In this document: one piece after another, positions 11,493 to 19,765 of the stretch | How positions within the stretch are numbered: position 1 is the first letter of the stretch | Layout: each line of letters starts with the position of its first letter | Assembly: GCA_009841605.1 (NCBI GenBank) | Contig: VXLM01000105.1 | Coordinates: 1 to 42,919, forward strand | Source of the DNA: Dehalococcoidia bacterium | GTDB taxonomy: Bacteria; Chloroflexota; Dehalococcoidia; Lucifugimonadales; VXLM01 | Direction of reading: 5' to 3' | Length of the DNA stretch: 42,919 nt | Notes under the pieces: generated by a model | Databases searched by the model: none | What the model saw: the letters and a program-made list of their open reading frames with translations, nothing else | What the model was told of the DNA's origin: nothing | Position numbers and translations under genes: made by a program

Positions 11493-13136
11493 TTATTCCT
11501 CTTCGAGTATCCGCTTCGCGGTCTCTTTGGCTTCTTCTAAGGTACCGACGAAGCGATCTTCAGGAACGTCCTTGAGCACGTTGAGGGCATTGAGCGTCGT
11601 GGCGGGGAGACCGCCGAGGCCCATCACGATGCACTCGGTGTTCTCAACCTTGGCAGTCTCGATCAGCCGCTCGATTACGAGGGCGGCGCTGTCGTCCATG
11701 TAGACGGTGTCGGTGAAATTGAGGATGACGACTTCGTGGTCTTTGATGTCTTCGCCGATGGTGCTCATCAGCTTGGAAGCGGAGGCGACGGAGAACGTTC
11801 CCCTGAGGGCCACCAGTCCGACACGTGCGCTGAAGGCGTCAACCTCCTCACCCGCGTCCTTGATGTTCCCGAAGAAGACCTGGTCGAGAATCGGCACGGA
11901 GATTACACTGTCCATTTCCAGGCGTTCGATTTGGCGGGCGCTGGTGACGGCGGCGGCAATCATGCCGACGGCCACTGCGGTAATCAGATCGAGGAACACG
12001 GTGAGTATGAGCGTGAGCAGCATTACGAGGAGGTGTTCCCTCTGAACCCGGAGGATGCGGGTGATGAAGCGCCAGTCGATGGTGTCCCAGCCGACTTTCA
12101 TGAGGATGCCTGCAAGGACCGCATGGGGAATCGACTCGACATACCTTCCCAAGCCCAAGACGATTGCCAGCAGGATCACCACGCAGAGGACTCCCGACAG
12201 CGGCGTCCATCCGCCTGCCCTGATGTTCGCCACGGTGCCGGGAGTTGCGCCCGCGCCGGGAAGCGCCCCGATGAATCCGGCAACGACGTTGCCCATGCCT
12301 TGTCCGAGCAGCTCCCTGTCGGGGTTGTGGTGGGTGCGCGTTTCGGAGTCCGCCACCAGGGACGTAAGCAGGGTGTCGACCGAGCTCACGAGCGCGATGA
12401 CCAGGGCCGGCTGGATGGAGGTCAGCAGCATTTGCCATGAAATGACGGGTATCTGGAGTTCCGGCAGGCCGGTCGGCACCTCGCCGATGACCGGCGCATC
12501 GTTCAGCCAGAGGACTCCGAGCAGCGTTCCGACGGCTAAAGCGGCAAGAGTAGAGGGGAGGTATTTGTTGAATCTGTTGGGCCAAAGCACGGCCACGGCA
12601 AGGGTGGCGGCGGCGATAATCAGCGCGGGAGCCCTGAAGTCTGTGAGCAAGTCGGGCCATGTGCGAATGGCTTCCACGGGCCCGCCGGTGGCGATTTTCA
12701 CGCCCACGAAAGGCAGCGTCTGCACGAGTATGATAATGATCCCGACGCCCGACATGAACCCCGAGATAACCGAGTACGGTGTGTATGCCACGAAACGACC
12801 GATCCTCAGCAGGCCCAGAAGGACCTGTATGAGCCCGGCCATGATGACTATCGTGAATGCCTTGGCGAGGTTGTCCGCGTTGGCGCTGACGATGACCGTC
12901 ATTGCCACCAGCATCGAGCCCGTGGGACCCGATATCTGCGACCGTGTTCCTCCAAACACCGCCGCGAAGAAACCCACTGCGACAGCACCGTAGAGTCCGG
13001 CGATCGCTCCCAAGCCGGACGCTATGCCGAACGCCAGCGCCACCGGCAGCCCCACCACTGCCGACGTTATGCCGCCAAAGACGTCGCCGCGCAGGGTCTG
13101 GAGGTCGTAGCGTCTGTCTCCTTGACGTGTCGCCAA
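11493..13136 (-). CDS. SulP family anion transporter with STAS domain
   Basis: This inner-membrane permease for sulfate, bicarbonate or another inorganic anion has 547 residues. The first 400 or so residues are strongly hydrophobic, with about a dozen membrane segments and the SulP signature FGGTRSQISGPTGSM near residues 61-75. The C-terminal about 120 residues form a STAS domain (VALRGTFSVASASKLM to VVILNFTDTVYMDDSAA). The start appears to be TTG at 13136 with GGAG eight bases upstream; no ATG gives a full first helix. No sulfate-assimilation gene or carbonic anhydrase is adjacent, so the anion cannot be chosen. It sits between the third arrestin-like gene and the intact deacetylase gene. 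Confidence 0.92.
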   Translation of the reverse strand: MATRQGDRRYDLQTLRGDVFGGITSAVVGLPVALAFGIASGLGAIAGLYGAVAVGFFAAVFGGTRSQISGPTGSMLVAMTVIVSANADNLAKAFTIVIMAGLIQVLLGLLRIGRFVAYTPYSVISGFMSGVGIIIILVQTLPFVGVKIATGGPVEAIRTWPDLLTDFRAPALIIAAATLAVAVLWPNRFNKYLPSTLAALAVGTLLGVLWLNDAPVIGEVPTGLPELQIPVISWQMLLTSIQPALVIALVSSVDTLLTSLVADSETRTHHNPDRELLGQGMGNVVAGFIGALPGAGATPGTVANIRAGGWTPLSGVLCVVILLAIVLGLGRYVESIPHAVLAGILMKVGWDTIDWRFITRILRVQREHLLVMLLTLILTVFLDLITAVAVGMIAAAVTSARQIERLEMDSVISVPILDQVFFGNIKDAGEEVDAFSARVGLVALRGTFSVASASKLMSTIGEDIKDHEVVILNFTDTVYMDDSAALVIERLIETAKVENTECIVMGLGGLPATTLNALNVLKDVPEDRFVGTLEEAKETAKRILEEE

Positions 13137-13360
13137 TTTCCACTCCGCGCATTTGTAGGCTGAAGAAATGCCCTGCGGCTTTGGAACGATCCCATTCGCT
13201 TAAGGGTGCGCACCCTGAAACCGTCGGGATGTTATCACAGTGAGTCGGAAGTGCAAGCTGGACGCGCTGAGAGTAACTGCAATCATCCTAAACCAACGCA
13301 GGTAACTTGGGCGTTAACTTTAGGTCGATTTGCTATGAGTTCTTGTGACTTTTCAGGTTC

Positions 13361-14143
13361 TTACAGCGCCAGCGCCTCGTCGAAAATGCGCTTGAAGTGC
13401 TCGAAGGCCACGGTGTTGTCGACGTTCTGGCATTCGAGGGCCTGGGGCGAGGTCGTCTCGTCGGTGAAGTCCCATACGGGCGGCTGGTCGAAGGTCCAGC
13501 GGCGGAGGGAGCGGTAGTGTGGCGAGAGCAGCGCGTCCGTGACACCGCTCCGTGAGCCGCTGGGGTAGGCAAAGTGGTCGGGCACGTAGCCGAGGTTGTC
13601 CTCGAATACCGCGTTGGACGGCACGATCTCGGCCATGAGCGCATCCTCGCCGTGCTCTTCGTACACCTGCCCCAACTTTGGGTGCGTCGCCGTGTGCGCT
13701 CCGATCTCCCACCCGGCGTCGAGCAGCTCGCGGCAGTGGTTCCACGTCAGGAACGGTTTGATAACGAAGCCCTCGGTAGTCGTCGTAATCCCCGCGGGAA
13801 GACCCTTCGAGGAGGCGTCGGTCGGCTCGCTGATGACGTAGCAGGTGCCCTTCGCCCCCAGTTCGTTGAGTATCGGCATGACGACCGTGCGCGTGTCGAG
13901 CCAACCGTTGTCGAAGTGCAGGGCAACGGCCTTCTCCGGCAGTTCTCCCGCACCCTCCAGCCAGTCCACGATCTGGGTTGTGGAGACGATCTGCCATCCG
14001 TTATCGAGAACGTAGTCCATCTGCCGTCGGAACTCCGAAACTCCAATGACGCCCGACGCCATCTTGTCGGTCGTGATCGCAAGCTCAGGGTTGTCGTCTG
14101 GGTAGACGTGGTGGTAGACGAGGATGGGAACGTGACAGCTCAT
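13361..14143 (-). CDS. Polysaccharide deacetylase (NodB-like) family protein
   Basis: The family removes N- or O-acetyl groups from cell-wall or surface polysaccharides with a metal centre. The 260-residue protein has PILVYHHVYP near the N-terminus, HFDNGW (77-81) in place of TFDDG, GAHTATHP (148-155) with both metal-binding histidines, and FAYPSGSRS. The second Asp of the first motif, a metal ligand in the family, is Asn79. The ATG at 14143 is preceded by GGAGG 11 bases away; an open frame extends 14 codons further to a GTG. No signal peptide is visible, so it may act in the cytoplasm on sugar precursors (inference). Its last 30 codons are copied in the spacers at 10171 and 10844. Confidence 0.85.
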   Translation of the reverse strand: MSCHVPILVYHHVYPDDNPELAITTDKMASGVIGVSEFRRQMDYVLDNGWQIVSTTQIVDWLEGAGELPEKAVALHFDNGWLDTRTVVMPILNELGAKGTCYVISEPTDASSKGLPAGITTTTEGFVIKPFLTWNHCRELLDAGWEIGAHTATHPKLGQVYEEHGEDALMAEIVPSNAVFEDNLGYVPDHFAYPSGSRSGVTDALLSPHYRSLRRWTFDQPPVWDFTDETTSPQALECQNVDNTVAFEHFKRIFDEALAL

Positions 14144-14323
14144 GGGGTGTAAGTCCTCCAGTGTCAGGTGTTCAAGACTGGTCACAGTCTACCGCATTCC
14201 GCAGGGAGAAAAGCCCTTCCCTCTTCGTTAGTAAGGCGACAGCAATGGAACCAAGTCACTCAAGCCAACCTGATATCATGTCCGATAACTTCAATTTCGG
14301 CACATCAACAAGGAGCGGAGAGC

Positions 14324-14635
14324 ATGTACGTACTTCGACGAGTTTACAAGGTCAAGCCCGGTCAGACGAAGAACGCCGCGGAGCTGATCTACAAGATAGG
14401 CAACCGCTATACCGAGGCGGGCCAGCGCGACCAGGTGCGAGTGTACTGGAGTGGGTACACCATGCCGGGCACGCCGAACACGGTCTACATGGAATGGACG
14501 CAGGAGAAGATCGAGTCCCCCTACCGCGAAGGAAACGACTCGCCGAGCATGGGCGAACTCAGCACACAGCTCAGAGAGATGGTGGAAGAACAGAGTATCG
14601 AGTTCTTCGAGATGTTCACGCCCGAAAAGGCGTGA
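14324..14635 (+). CDS. Small hypothetical protein, possible dimeric alpha/beta-barrel fold
   Basis: The protein has 103 residues. MYVLRRVYKVKPGQ, then a helix (TKNAAELIYKIGNRYTEAG), then VRVYWSGYTMPG and NTVYMEWTQEKIESP look like the beta-alpha-beta-beta pattern of dimeric alpha/beta-barrel (NIPSNAP- or ABM-like) proteins. That is a fold guess from alternation only. AGGAG lies about eight bases before the ATG. It is divergent from the deacetylase gene and convergent with lysS. I cannot name a substrate. Confidence 0.65.
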   Translation: MYVLRRVYKVKPGQTKNAAELIYKIGNRYTEAGQRDQVRVYWSGYTMPGTPNTVYMEWTQEKIESPYREGNDSPSMGELSTQLREMVEEQSIEFFEMFTPEKA

Positions 14636-14647
14636 ACTGACGTAACT

Positions 14648-16138
14648 CTACCTACTCCGCAACTGCGGAAATAGCACGACTTCGCGGATGCTCCGCCTCC
14701 CTGCGAAGACCATCATGAGGCGGTCTATTCCGATGCCCAGTCCTCCCGTGGGCGGCATCCCGTGCTCAATGGCCGTCAGGAACTCCTCGTCGAGGCGGTC
14801 GGTGTCCTCGTCCTCGAACCGGCTGCGGAGTTGTTCCTGCTGCTCCATGCGTTGGCGCTGGTCCACTGGGTCGTTGAGCTCGGTAAAGGAGTTGCAGACC
14901 TCCATGCCGGCGATGAACCCCTCGAACCGCTCCACGAGGCGGTCGTCGTCGCGCTTCTTCTTGGCAAGCGGCGACATCTCGACCGGGTAGTCCACGAGGA
15001 ACGACGGCTGCACGAGGTGCGGCTCGACGGTGTCGGACAGCAGCTTGTCGAGCAGTCCGCCCCAGCTCATCTGGTGTCGGACTTCGAGGCCGATGGCGGC
15101 CATTTCGCTCTTCAGCGACTCAATGTCGTTGGCCTCCAGGAAGTCGATACCACTCCGACGCTTGATTTCCTCGCGCAGGTCAAGTCGCGGCCACGGCGGC
15201 GTGAGGTCGATTGTCGTCCCTTCGAACTCGACCGTAGGTGAGCCGAGCACCTCCTTCGCCATCGTGAACACCATCTGCTCGACCATCTCCATCACGTCGG
15301 TGTAGTCGGCGAACGCCTCGTAGCTCTCCATCGTGGTGAATTCAGGGTTGTGCGTCACGTCGACGCCCTCGTTGCGGAAGACCCGCCCGATCTCATAGAC
15401 CTTCTCGAAACCGCCCACGATGAGCTGCTTGAGGTGCAGCTCCGTTGCGATCCGCAGGTAGAGGTCGCGATCAAGGGCGTTGTGATGCGTGGCGAAGGGT
15501 CGGGCAGTCCCCCCGGCGGGAACCTGTACGAGCATGGGGGTCTCGACCTCCATGAAGCCGTGTCCGTCCATGAATCGCCGTAGGGTGCTGATAGCCTTGC
15601 TGCGCATGACAGCGATCCGTCGGCTATCCTCGTTGGCAATCAGGTCGAGGTAGCGCTGTCGGAACCGGGCCTCCACGTCGGTCAAGCCGTGCCACTTCTC
15701 CGGCAGGCCGCGAACGGCCTTCGACAGCACCGTCCAGTCCTGCACCTCGACGGTGGCCTCGCCCGTCCGTGTGCGGAACACGGGGCCGGTCGCGCCGAGC
15801 CAGTCACCGATGTCGAGTTCCTTCAACATGGCGTAGCTCTCGCTGAGGTTGTTGCGACGAAAAAGGAGTTGTACCTTGCCTTCGCCGTCCTGTATGTCGG
15901 CGAACGTGGCGCGTCCCATCCCGCGATACCGGACGATGCGCCCTCCGACCGATACCGTCTCCGTGCGAGCTTCACCCTCGCCGTCGTGTTCCGCCTCCGC
16001 CTGTTCGAGCAGGTCTATGACCTGACGGGAAGTGTGGGTCCGGTCGTACGAGTGGGGATATGGGTCGACGCCTGCGTCCCGGAGCCTTTGAAGCTTCTCC
16101 GTGCGGACGTGCATCAGTTGATTTTCCGGTTCGGACAT
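14648..16138 (-). CDS. lysS: Lysine--tRNA ligase (class II)
   Basis: It charges tRNA-Lys with lysine in the cytoplasm. The 496 residues match bacterial LysS. There is an N-terminal OB-fold anticodon-binding part (VSVGGRIVRYRGMGRATF and following). Class II motif 2 reads VYEIGRVFRNEG followed by HNPEFTTME, and motif 3 reads GLGIGIDRLMMVFAG near the C-terminus. The FPQLR ending is usual. GGAGG lies seven bases before the ATG. It follows greA on the same strand, separated by a terminator hairpin, so transcription may be partly independent. Confidence 0.97.
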   Translation of the reverse strand: MSEPENQLMHVRTEKLQRLRDAGVDPYPHSYDRTHTSRQVIDLLEQAEAEHDGEGEARTETVSVGGRIVRYRGMGRATFADIQDGEGKVQLLFRRNNLSESYAMLKELDIGDWLGATGPVFRTRTGEATVEVQDWTVLSKAVRGLPEKWHGLTDVEARFRQRYLDLIANEDSRRIAVMRSKAISTLRRFMDGHGFMEVETPMLVQVPAGGTARPFATHHNALDRDLYLRIATELHLKQLIVGGFEKVYEIGRVFRNEGVDVTHNPEFTTMESYEAFADYTDVMEMVEQMVFTMAKEVLGSPTVEFEGTTIDLTPPWPRLDLREEIKRRSGIDFLEANDIESLKSEMAAIGLEVRHQMSWGGLLDKLLSDTVEPHLVQPSFLVDYPVEMSPLAKKKRDDDRLVERFEGFIAGMEVCNSFTELNDPVDQRQRMEQQEQLRSRFEDEDTDRLDEEFLTAIEHGMPPTGGLGIGIDRLMMVFAGRRSIREVVLFPQLRSR

Positions 16139-16154
16139 CTCAGTGCCTCCATAA

Positions 16155-16192
16155 GAAAGCGGGGGCGCCTCTCATAGGAAGAACGCCCCCGC
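16155..16192 (-). terminator. Terminator between greA and lysS
   Basis: A 9-bp stem (GCGGGGGCG/CGCCCCCGC, 16159-16167 with 16184-16192) with a 16-base loop is followed on the minus strand by TTTCTT. It separates greA from lysS. Confidence 0.7.
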
Positions 16193-16224
16193 GCGTGCCG
16201 CTGTTTTCAAGAAGCAAGCCCTTC

Positions 16225-16695
16225 CTAGCGTACCCTCGTGACCGTCAGCTTATTGACCCCCGAAGGGGTCTCGACCTCCACGACGTCTCCAACCCTGTGG
16301 CCGACGAGTGCCTTGCCGACGGGAGACTCTATCGAGATCTTGCCGTCGAGGGGCGCGACCTCCGCCGAGCCGACGATCTGGTATTGTCGCTTGCGCTTCG
16401 TGCGGTCTCGAACGTCGACCGACGAGCCGAACCCTATGACGCCCTTCTCGACCATGCTTTTGTCGGCTACCACGGCCCGCTCGAGGACGTTCTCGATCTC
16501 CGATATTCTCGCCTCGAGAAGGGCTAATTCGTTCTTGGCTTCCTCGTACTCGGCGTTTTCCTCGACGCCCCCGGAATCATGGGCCTCAGTGATCTTGGCG
16601 GCAACCTCCGGGCGACGCGCGTTCTGAAGGTGCGCCAGCTCTTCTTCGAGCTTTTTCATGCCCTCTGGCGTGAGGTATTGAGGGTGCCTGTCCAT
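16225..16695 (-). CDS. greA: Transcription elongation factor GreA
   Basis: GreA enters the RNA polymerase secondary channel and stimulates cleavage of backtracked RNA. The 156 residues are the normal length: an N-terminal coiled coil (to about residue 75) and a C-terminal FKBP-like domain with SPVGKALVGHRVGDVVEVETP. At the coiled-coil tip the sequence is GGVEENAEY (42-50) where GreA usually has GDLxENAEY. The catalytic Asp is therefore Gly43, while the second acidic residue (Glu46) and an additional Glu45 are present. The ATG has GGAGAC five bases upstream. The family call is firm; cleavage activity may differ. Confidence 0.96.
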   Translation of the reverse strand: MDRHPQYLTPEGMKKLEEELAHLQNARRPEVAAKITEAHDSGGVEENAEYEEAKNELALLEARISEIENVLERAVVADKSMVEKGVIGFGSSVDVRDRTKRKRQYQIVGSAEVAPLDGKISIESPVGKALVGHRVGDVVEVETPSGVNKLTVTRVR

Positions 16696-16770
16696 AGGTA
16701 GTCTCCCGACAGACGGGACCGGCTACGCGGCCCGCCCGAATCCTGCGACAACACCGAGCAATTCAGAGAT

Positions 16771-16800
16771 ATTGTAGCTGTTCCAAGGGGCGTATGTAAA
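16771..16800 (-). promoter_or_regulatory. Candidate greA promoter
   Basis: On the minus strand TTTACA (16795-16800) and TACAAT (16771-16776) are separated by 18 bp, about 75 bases before the greA start. It is divergent from the rph promoter. Confidence 0.5.
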
Positions 16801-16819
16801 CGAAGTCAGGGTGTTGCTG

Positions 16820-16828
16820 TGCTATACT
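16820..16828 (+). promoter_or_regulatory. Extended -10 promoter of rph
   Basis: TGCTATACT is an extended -10 element 31 bases before the rph ATG. No clear -35 is visible. Confidence 0.5.
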
Positions 16829-16859
16829 CGCTTCCAGCCTGTCACTTGGAGTCCCCTAC

Positions 16860-17591
16860 ATGACGCGAGGCGACGGTCGCCTGTACAACGAGCTTCGGCC
16901 CACGAGAATAACCACCGATACGCTGATGTTTGCCGAAGGCTCGGCCACGATTGAGTCGGGACACACGCAGGTGCTGTGCGCCGTCAGTGTTGAGGACGGC
17001 GTGCCCTCGTTTCTGCAGGACTCCGGGCAGGGCTGGATCACGGCCGAGTACGCCATGTTGCCCCGCGCCACACTCACGCGGAGTCGACGCGAAGGGCGCA
17101 CGGGGCCGAGGGGCAGGACGCAGGAGATACAACGCCTCATCGGTCGGTCGCTCCGGGCCGCCGTCGATCTCGACAAGCTCGGCGAGCGGACGATCACGGT
17201 AGACTGCGACGTCATTCAGGCGGACGGCGGCACGCGCACCGCCTCGATCACGGGAGCCTACGTCGCCCTCTACCGGGCGCTGTCCGGTCTCGTGGAGGAC
17301 GACATCCTCCCCGAACTCCCGCTCAAATGTGGAGTTGCATCCACCAGCGTCGGCATTCTCAGCGGCGACGCGCTACTCGATCTCAACTACGAGGAAGACT
17401 CGCAGGCGGAGGTCGACTTCAACATTGTGATGACCGACCTCGGCGAGTTCATCGAGGTGCAGGGCACGGCGGAGGAGGGATCATTTTCCCGCGACGCTCT
17501 GGACGAATTAATCGATCTGGCCGCCCACGGCATCGAAGCGCTGTTCGACATCCAGCAGCAAGCCTTGGAGTCAGTGTCCAACGCCGGGTAG
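16860..17591 (+). CDS. rph: Ribonuclease PH
   Basis: This phosphate-dependent 3'-5' exoribonuclease trims the 3' ends of tRNA precursors and works as a hexamer. The 243 residues are the family length. Motifs include [63 protein letters not shown] and [20 protein letters not shown] lies upstream of the ATG. No rdgB-type gene follows; the next gene, convergent, is an MBL-fold hydrolase 13 bases away. Confidence 0.96.
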   Translation: MTRGDGRLYNELRPTRITTDTLMFAEGSATIESGHTQVLCAVSVEDGVPSFLQDSGQGWITAEYAMLPRATLTRSRREGRTGPRGRTQEIQRLIGRSLRAAVDLDKLGERTITVDCDVIQADGGTRTASITGAYVALYRALSGLVEDDILPELPLKCGVASTSVGILSGDALLDLNYEEDSQAEVDFNIVMTDLGEFIEVQGTAEEGSFSRDALDELIDLAAHGIEALFDIQQQALESVSNAG

Positions 17592-17604
17592 GGCTGTTAG
17601 GCCG

Positions 17605-18372
17605 TCACGGCTTCTGCACTAGTTGGATATTCGGCTCTCGCACCGAGTGTACGGTGTATGCCAGTGACGGCGCGACCGTGTTGCCCTCGTTGCTGACGAC
17701 GATCTCCACCTGTGTCGGGCCGTGGAGGTACTCGACCTGCCCATCGCTCAGACGGAATGGGCGGTCGTGCCCCGGATAGAAGACATCCGACGAATCGAGT
17801 ATCTTCTCAACGCTCTCGGTCGCGTCGTTCACGTCCCAGAAGACGTTGTAGGGAAGCTTGCGGGTAACGGTGCCGCCGTCCGGCATGGCATCGCCGGCTA
17901 CGATGATGTTCTCTTCCCCTACATCCGCCACGACGCTGATATGCCCCAGGGTATGCCCAGGCGTGTCGATGATCGAGATGCCGTCGGCCACCACGTCGCC
18001 GTCCGAGATCGGCTCGACCCTCATCTTGTCCATCATATCGGCGATGTACTTCGCGGCGTTGTGGTCGGCCGGATTCGGGTTGTGCGCATAGTCGATCTCC
18101 TTCGGGTGGACGAGTATGCGCGCATTGCCGAACATGTCGGTGTTCTGGCAGTGGTCCCAGTGCATATGCGTCAGGATGACGAGGTCGATTTCCTCGGGGG
18201 TGAGGCCGCGTGAATCGAGCGCACTCCAGAGGTTATTTCGCCGCGATGCCGGGCCGGTATCGATCACGATGTTCTGGCCCCCGACCTCCAACAGCGAGAT
18301 GGACGACCAGCCGAACCCGCCCTCCGGCGAGATGAACGAGAATCCGTAGGTCAGCACGTCGAGATTGGCCAT
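17605..18372 (-). CDS. MBL-fold metallo-hydrolase (lactonase-like)
   Basis: This is a zinc hydrolase of the metallo-beta-lactamase superfamily with 255 residues. The metal-binding HxHxDH is THMHWDHC (His69, His71, Asp73, His74). It is followed by PGHTLGHIS, AGDAMPDGG and YPGHDRP, the order found in AHL-lactonase-like and related proteins. SISLLEVGGQNIVIDTGP opens the first sheet. The chosen ATG (MANLDV) has AGGCAGG seven bases upstream; the open frame upstream is low quality. Substrate cannot be named; lactonase activity is only one option. It is convergent with rph. Confidence 0.85.
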   Translation of the reverse strand: MANLDVLTYGFSFISPEGGFGWSSISLLEVGGQNIVIDTGPASRRNNLWSALDSRGLTPEEIDLVILTHMHWDHCQNTDMFGNARILVHPKEIDYAHNPNPADHNAAKYIADMMDKMRVEPISDGDVVADGISIIDTPGHTLGHISVVADVGEENIIVAGDAMPDGGTVTRKLPYNVFWDVNDATESVEKILDSSDVFYPGHDRPFRLSDGQVEYLHGPTQVEIVVSNEGNTVAPSLAYTVHSVREPNIQLVQKP

Positions 18373-18554
18373 CAGATACCTGCCTTTCCGAGTCCTCAAT
18401 TCCACGCCTGTAGTAGGCCGCGATGGTACCACACAGTCGGGTAGGGCAATGACATCAGCGTGGCCTCAGCTTTACTAGGAACTTGGCTGGGGTACTGGAT
18501 GTTATGCGCCTCCGTATACCAAGCCGTTATAGGCTCAACTGACGGCGAAAACGC

Positions 18555-18585
18555 TTGAAAACAGGTTCGAGACTCGTGATATACT
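18555..18585 (+). promoter_or_regulatory. Candidate promoter of the moeB leader
   Basis: TTGAAA (18555-18560) and an extended -10 TGATATACT (18577-18585) are 19 bp apart. The core TATACT is at 18580-18585. The same GTGATATACTT string precedes the tmRNA gene. Transcription would start near 18592. The stretch 18373-18554 shows nothing else. Confidence 0.5.
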
Positions 18586-18591
18586 TGACCA

Positions 18592-18837
18592 AGTGACTCC
18601 ACAATTCACCATCGGGATTTAGAGAATTGGCGTTCCGCCATTCACGTGAAGACTGCACCTGTACGAGGCGCTCCGCTTAGAAAAGCAGCGTCGCGCAGTC
18701 GCCCCGCGCTCCTGATACGGCTCCACTGTGAAGACCTGCGTCCTTCGGTGGAGCGTTTTTGTTGAATGGCGCTTTGCCATTTCGTTGACGTCTTCAAGGC
18801 GAGTCCCCCAAGGAAGGTTCAGGGAGAAAAGTAAAGC
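18592..18837 (+). promoter_or_regulatory. Structured 5' leader with attenuator before moeB
   Basis: About 246 untranslated bases precede moeB. A closing stem GACTGC/GCAGTC (18651-18656 with 18695-18700) encloses CGCT-GCTT-AGAA-AAGC-AGCG, a nearly continuous hairpin at 18669-18690. A terminator hairpin follows at 18720-18760. The string GTGAAGAC occurs both before the closing stem (about 18646) and inside the terminator (about 18728). GTCTTCA downstream (about 18788) could pair with either copy. Hairpins with similar GAATGGC stems lie before and after. I match it to no known riboswitch; a T-box consensus is absent. Confidence 0.5.
18720..18760 (+). terminator. Rho-independent terminator inside moeB leader
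   Basis: GCTCCAC (18720-18726) pairs with GTGGAGC (18748-18754), with an inner GAAG/CTTC stem, followed by GTTTTT. It lies 78 bases before the moeB ATG and after the leader promoter, so it fits an attenuator. Confidence 0.65.
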
Positions 18838-19677
18838 ATGGTTGCAACCACAACACCGGAAGTACGAACGCTCACGCCGTACCAGGTCCAGCGGTACAGC
18901 CGGCACATAATCATGCCGCAGGTCGGCAGCGCGGGACAGCGCGCGCTCCTGAATGCCAAGGTGCTCGTGGTCGGAGCGGGGGGACTCGGTTCTCCGATCT
19001 CGCTCTACCTTGCCCTGGCGGGTGTTGGGAAGATCGGCATCATCGACTTCGACGACGTGGACATCACCAACCTCCAGCGTCAGATCCTTCACCACAACGA
19101 TGACATTGGACGGCCTAAGGTCGAGTCGGCCCGCGACACGCTTCTCGCGTACAACCCCGACGTGGACGTGGTCACGCATAACACGCCGCTCAATGCCGAG
19201 AACGCGCTGGACATCTTCGCCGACTACGACATTATCGTCAGCGGCGCCGACAACTTCGCGGTGCGGTACCTCATCAACGACGCGGCCTACCTGAGCAATA
19301 AGCCGCTGGTCGACGGCAGCGTACTCATCTTCGACGGTCGCGTGACGGTCTATCAGCCCAGACAGGGCTGCTACCGGTGCGTGTTTCCGGACCCGCCGCC
19401 GCCGGGTGAGGTCCCGAACTGCGCCGAGGCCGGAGTGCTGGGGATGATGCCCGGACTGGTCGGCACGATACAGGCGACGGAAACCGTCAAACTCATCATG
19501 GGCATCGGCGAGACCCTCACGGGACGGATGCTGCTCATCGACGGGTTGACCATGGAGTTCCGCGAGCTCAAGATCCGGCGGAACCCCAACTGCCCCCTCT
19601 GCGGGGACAACCCCACCGTCACCGAGCTCATCGACTATGAAATCTTCTGCGGCGTCTCGGTAACCGGCGAAGGGTAG
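18838..19677 (+). CDS. moeB: MoeB/ThiF-type adenylyltransferase
   Basis: It adenylates the C-terminal glycine of a MoaD/ThiS-like sulfur carrier before thiocarboxylate formation (molybdopterin, thiamine or cysteine synthesis). The 279 residues show the ATP loop GAGGLGS (46-52), NLQRQ (78-82), SGADNF (135-140), CAEAGVLG (195-202), and two zinc-binding CxxC pairs (C178/C181 and C252/C255). The gene lies before a thiosulfate sulfurtransferase, which suggests both load sulfur onto a carrier protein (inference). No carrier gene is seen in the window, so MoeB, ThiF and a cysteine-pathway paralogue cannot be separated. Expression is probably controlled by the upstream leader. Confidence 0.88.
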   Translation: MVATTTPEVRTLTPYQVQRYSRHIIMPQVGSAGQRALLNAKVLVVGAGGLGSPISLYLALAGVGKIGIIDFDDVDITNLQRQILHHNDDIGRPKVESARDTLLAYNPDVDVVTHNTPLNAENALDIFADYDIIVSGADNFAVRYLINDAAYLSNKPLVDGSVLIFDGRVTVYQPRQGCYRCVFPDPPPPGEVPNCAEAGVLGMMPGLVGTIQATETVKLIMGIGETLTGRMLLIDGLTMEFRELKIRRNPNCPLCGDNPTVTELIDYEIFCGVSVTGEG

Positions 19678-19765
19678 AGAACAGGCGGTATGAGATCGAC
19701 GCCCCGAATGTAATCGATACGAACACACACACATAGAGTTTTAAGGGAGAGTGAGGAAAAGAACA

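Noticed and set aside
11848-13152. A 434-codon minus-strand frame within the SulP gene
   Set aside because: It is a shifted frame of the same gene, rich in Arg and His, with no membrane pattern.
18592-18837. A T-box or SAM-type riboswitch before moeB
   Set aside because: The T-box antiterminator consensus and the SAM-I core are both absent, so I keep it as an unclassified leader.
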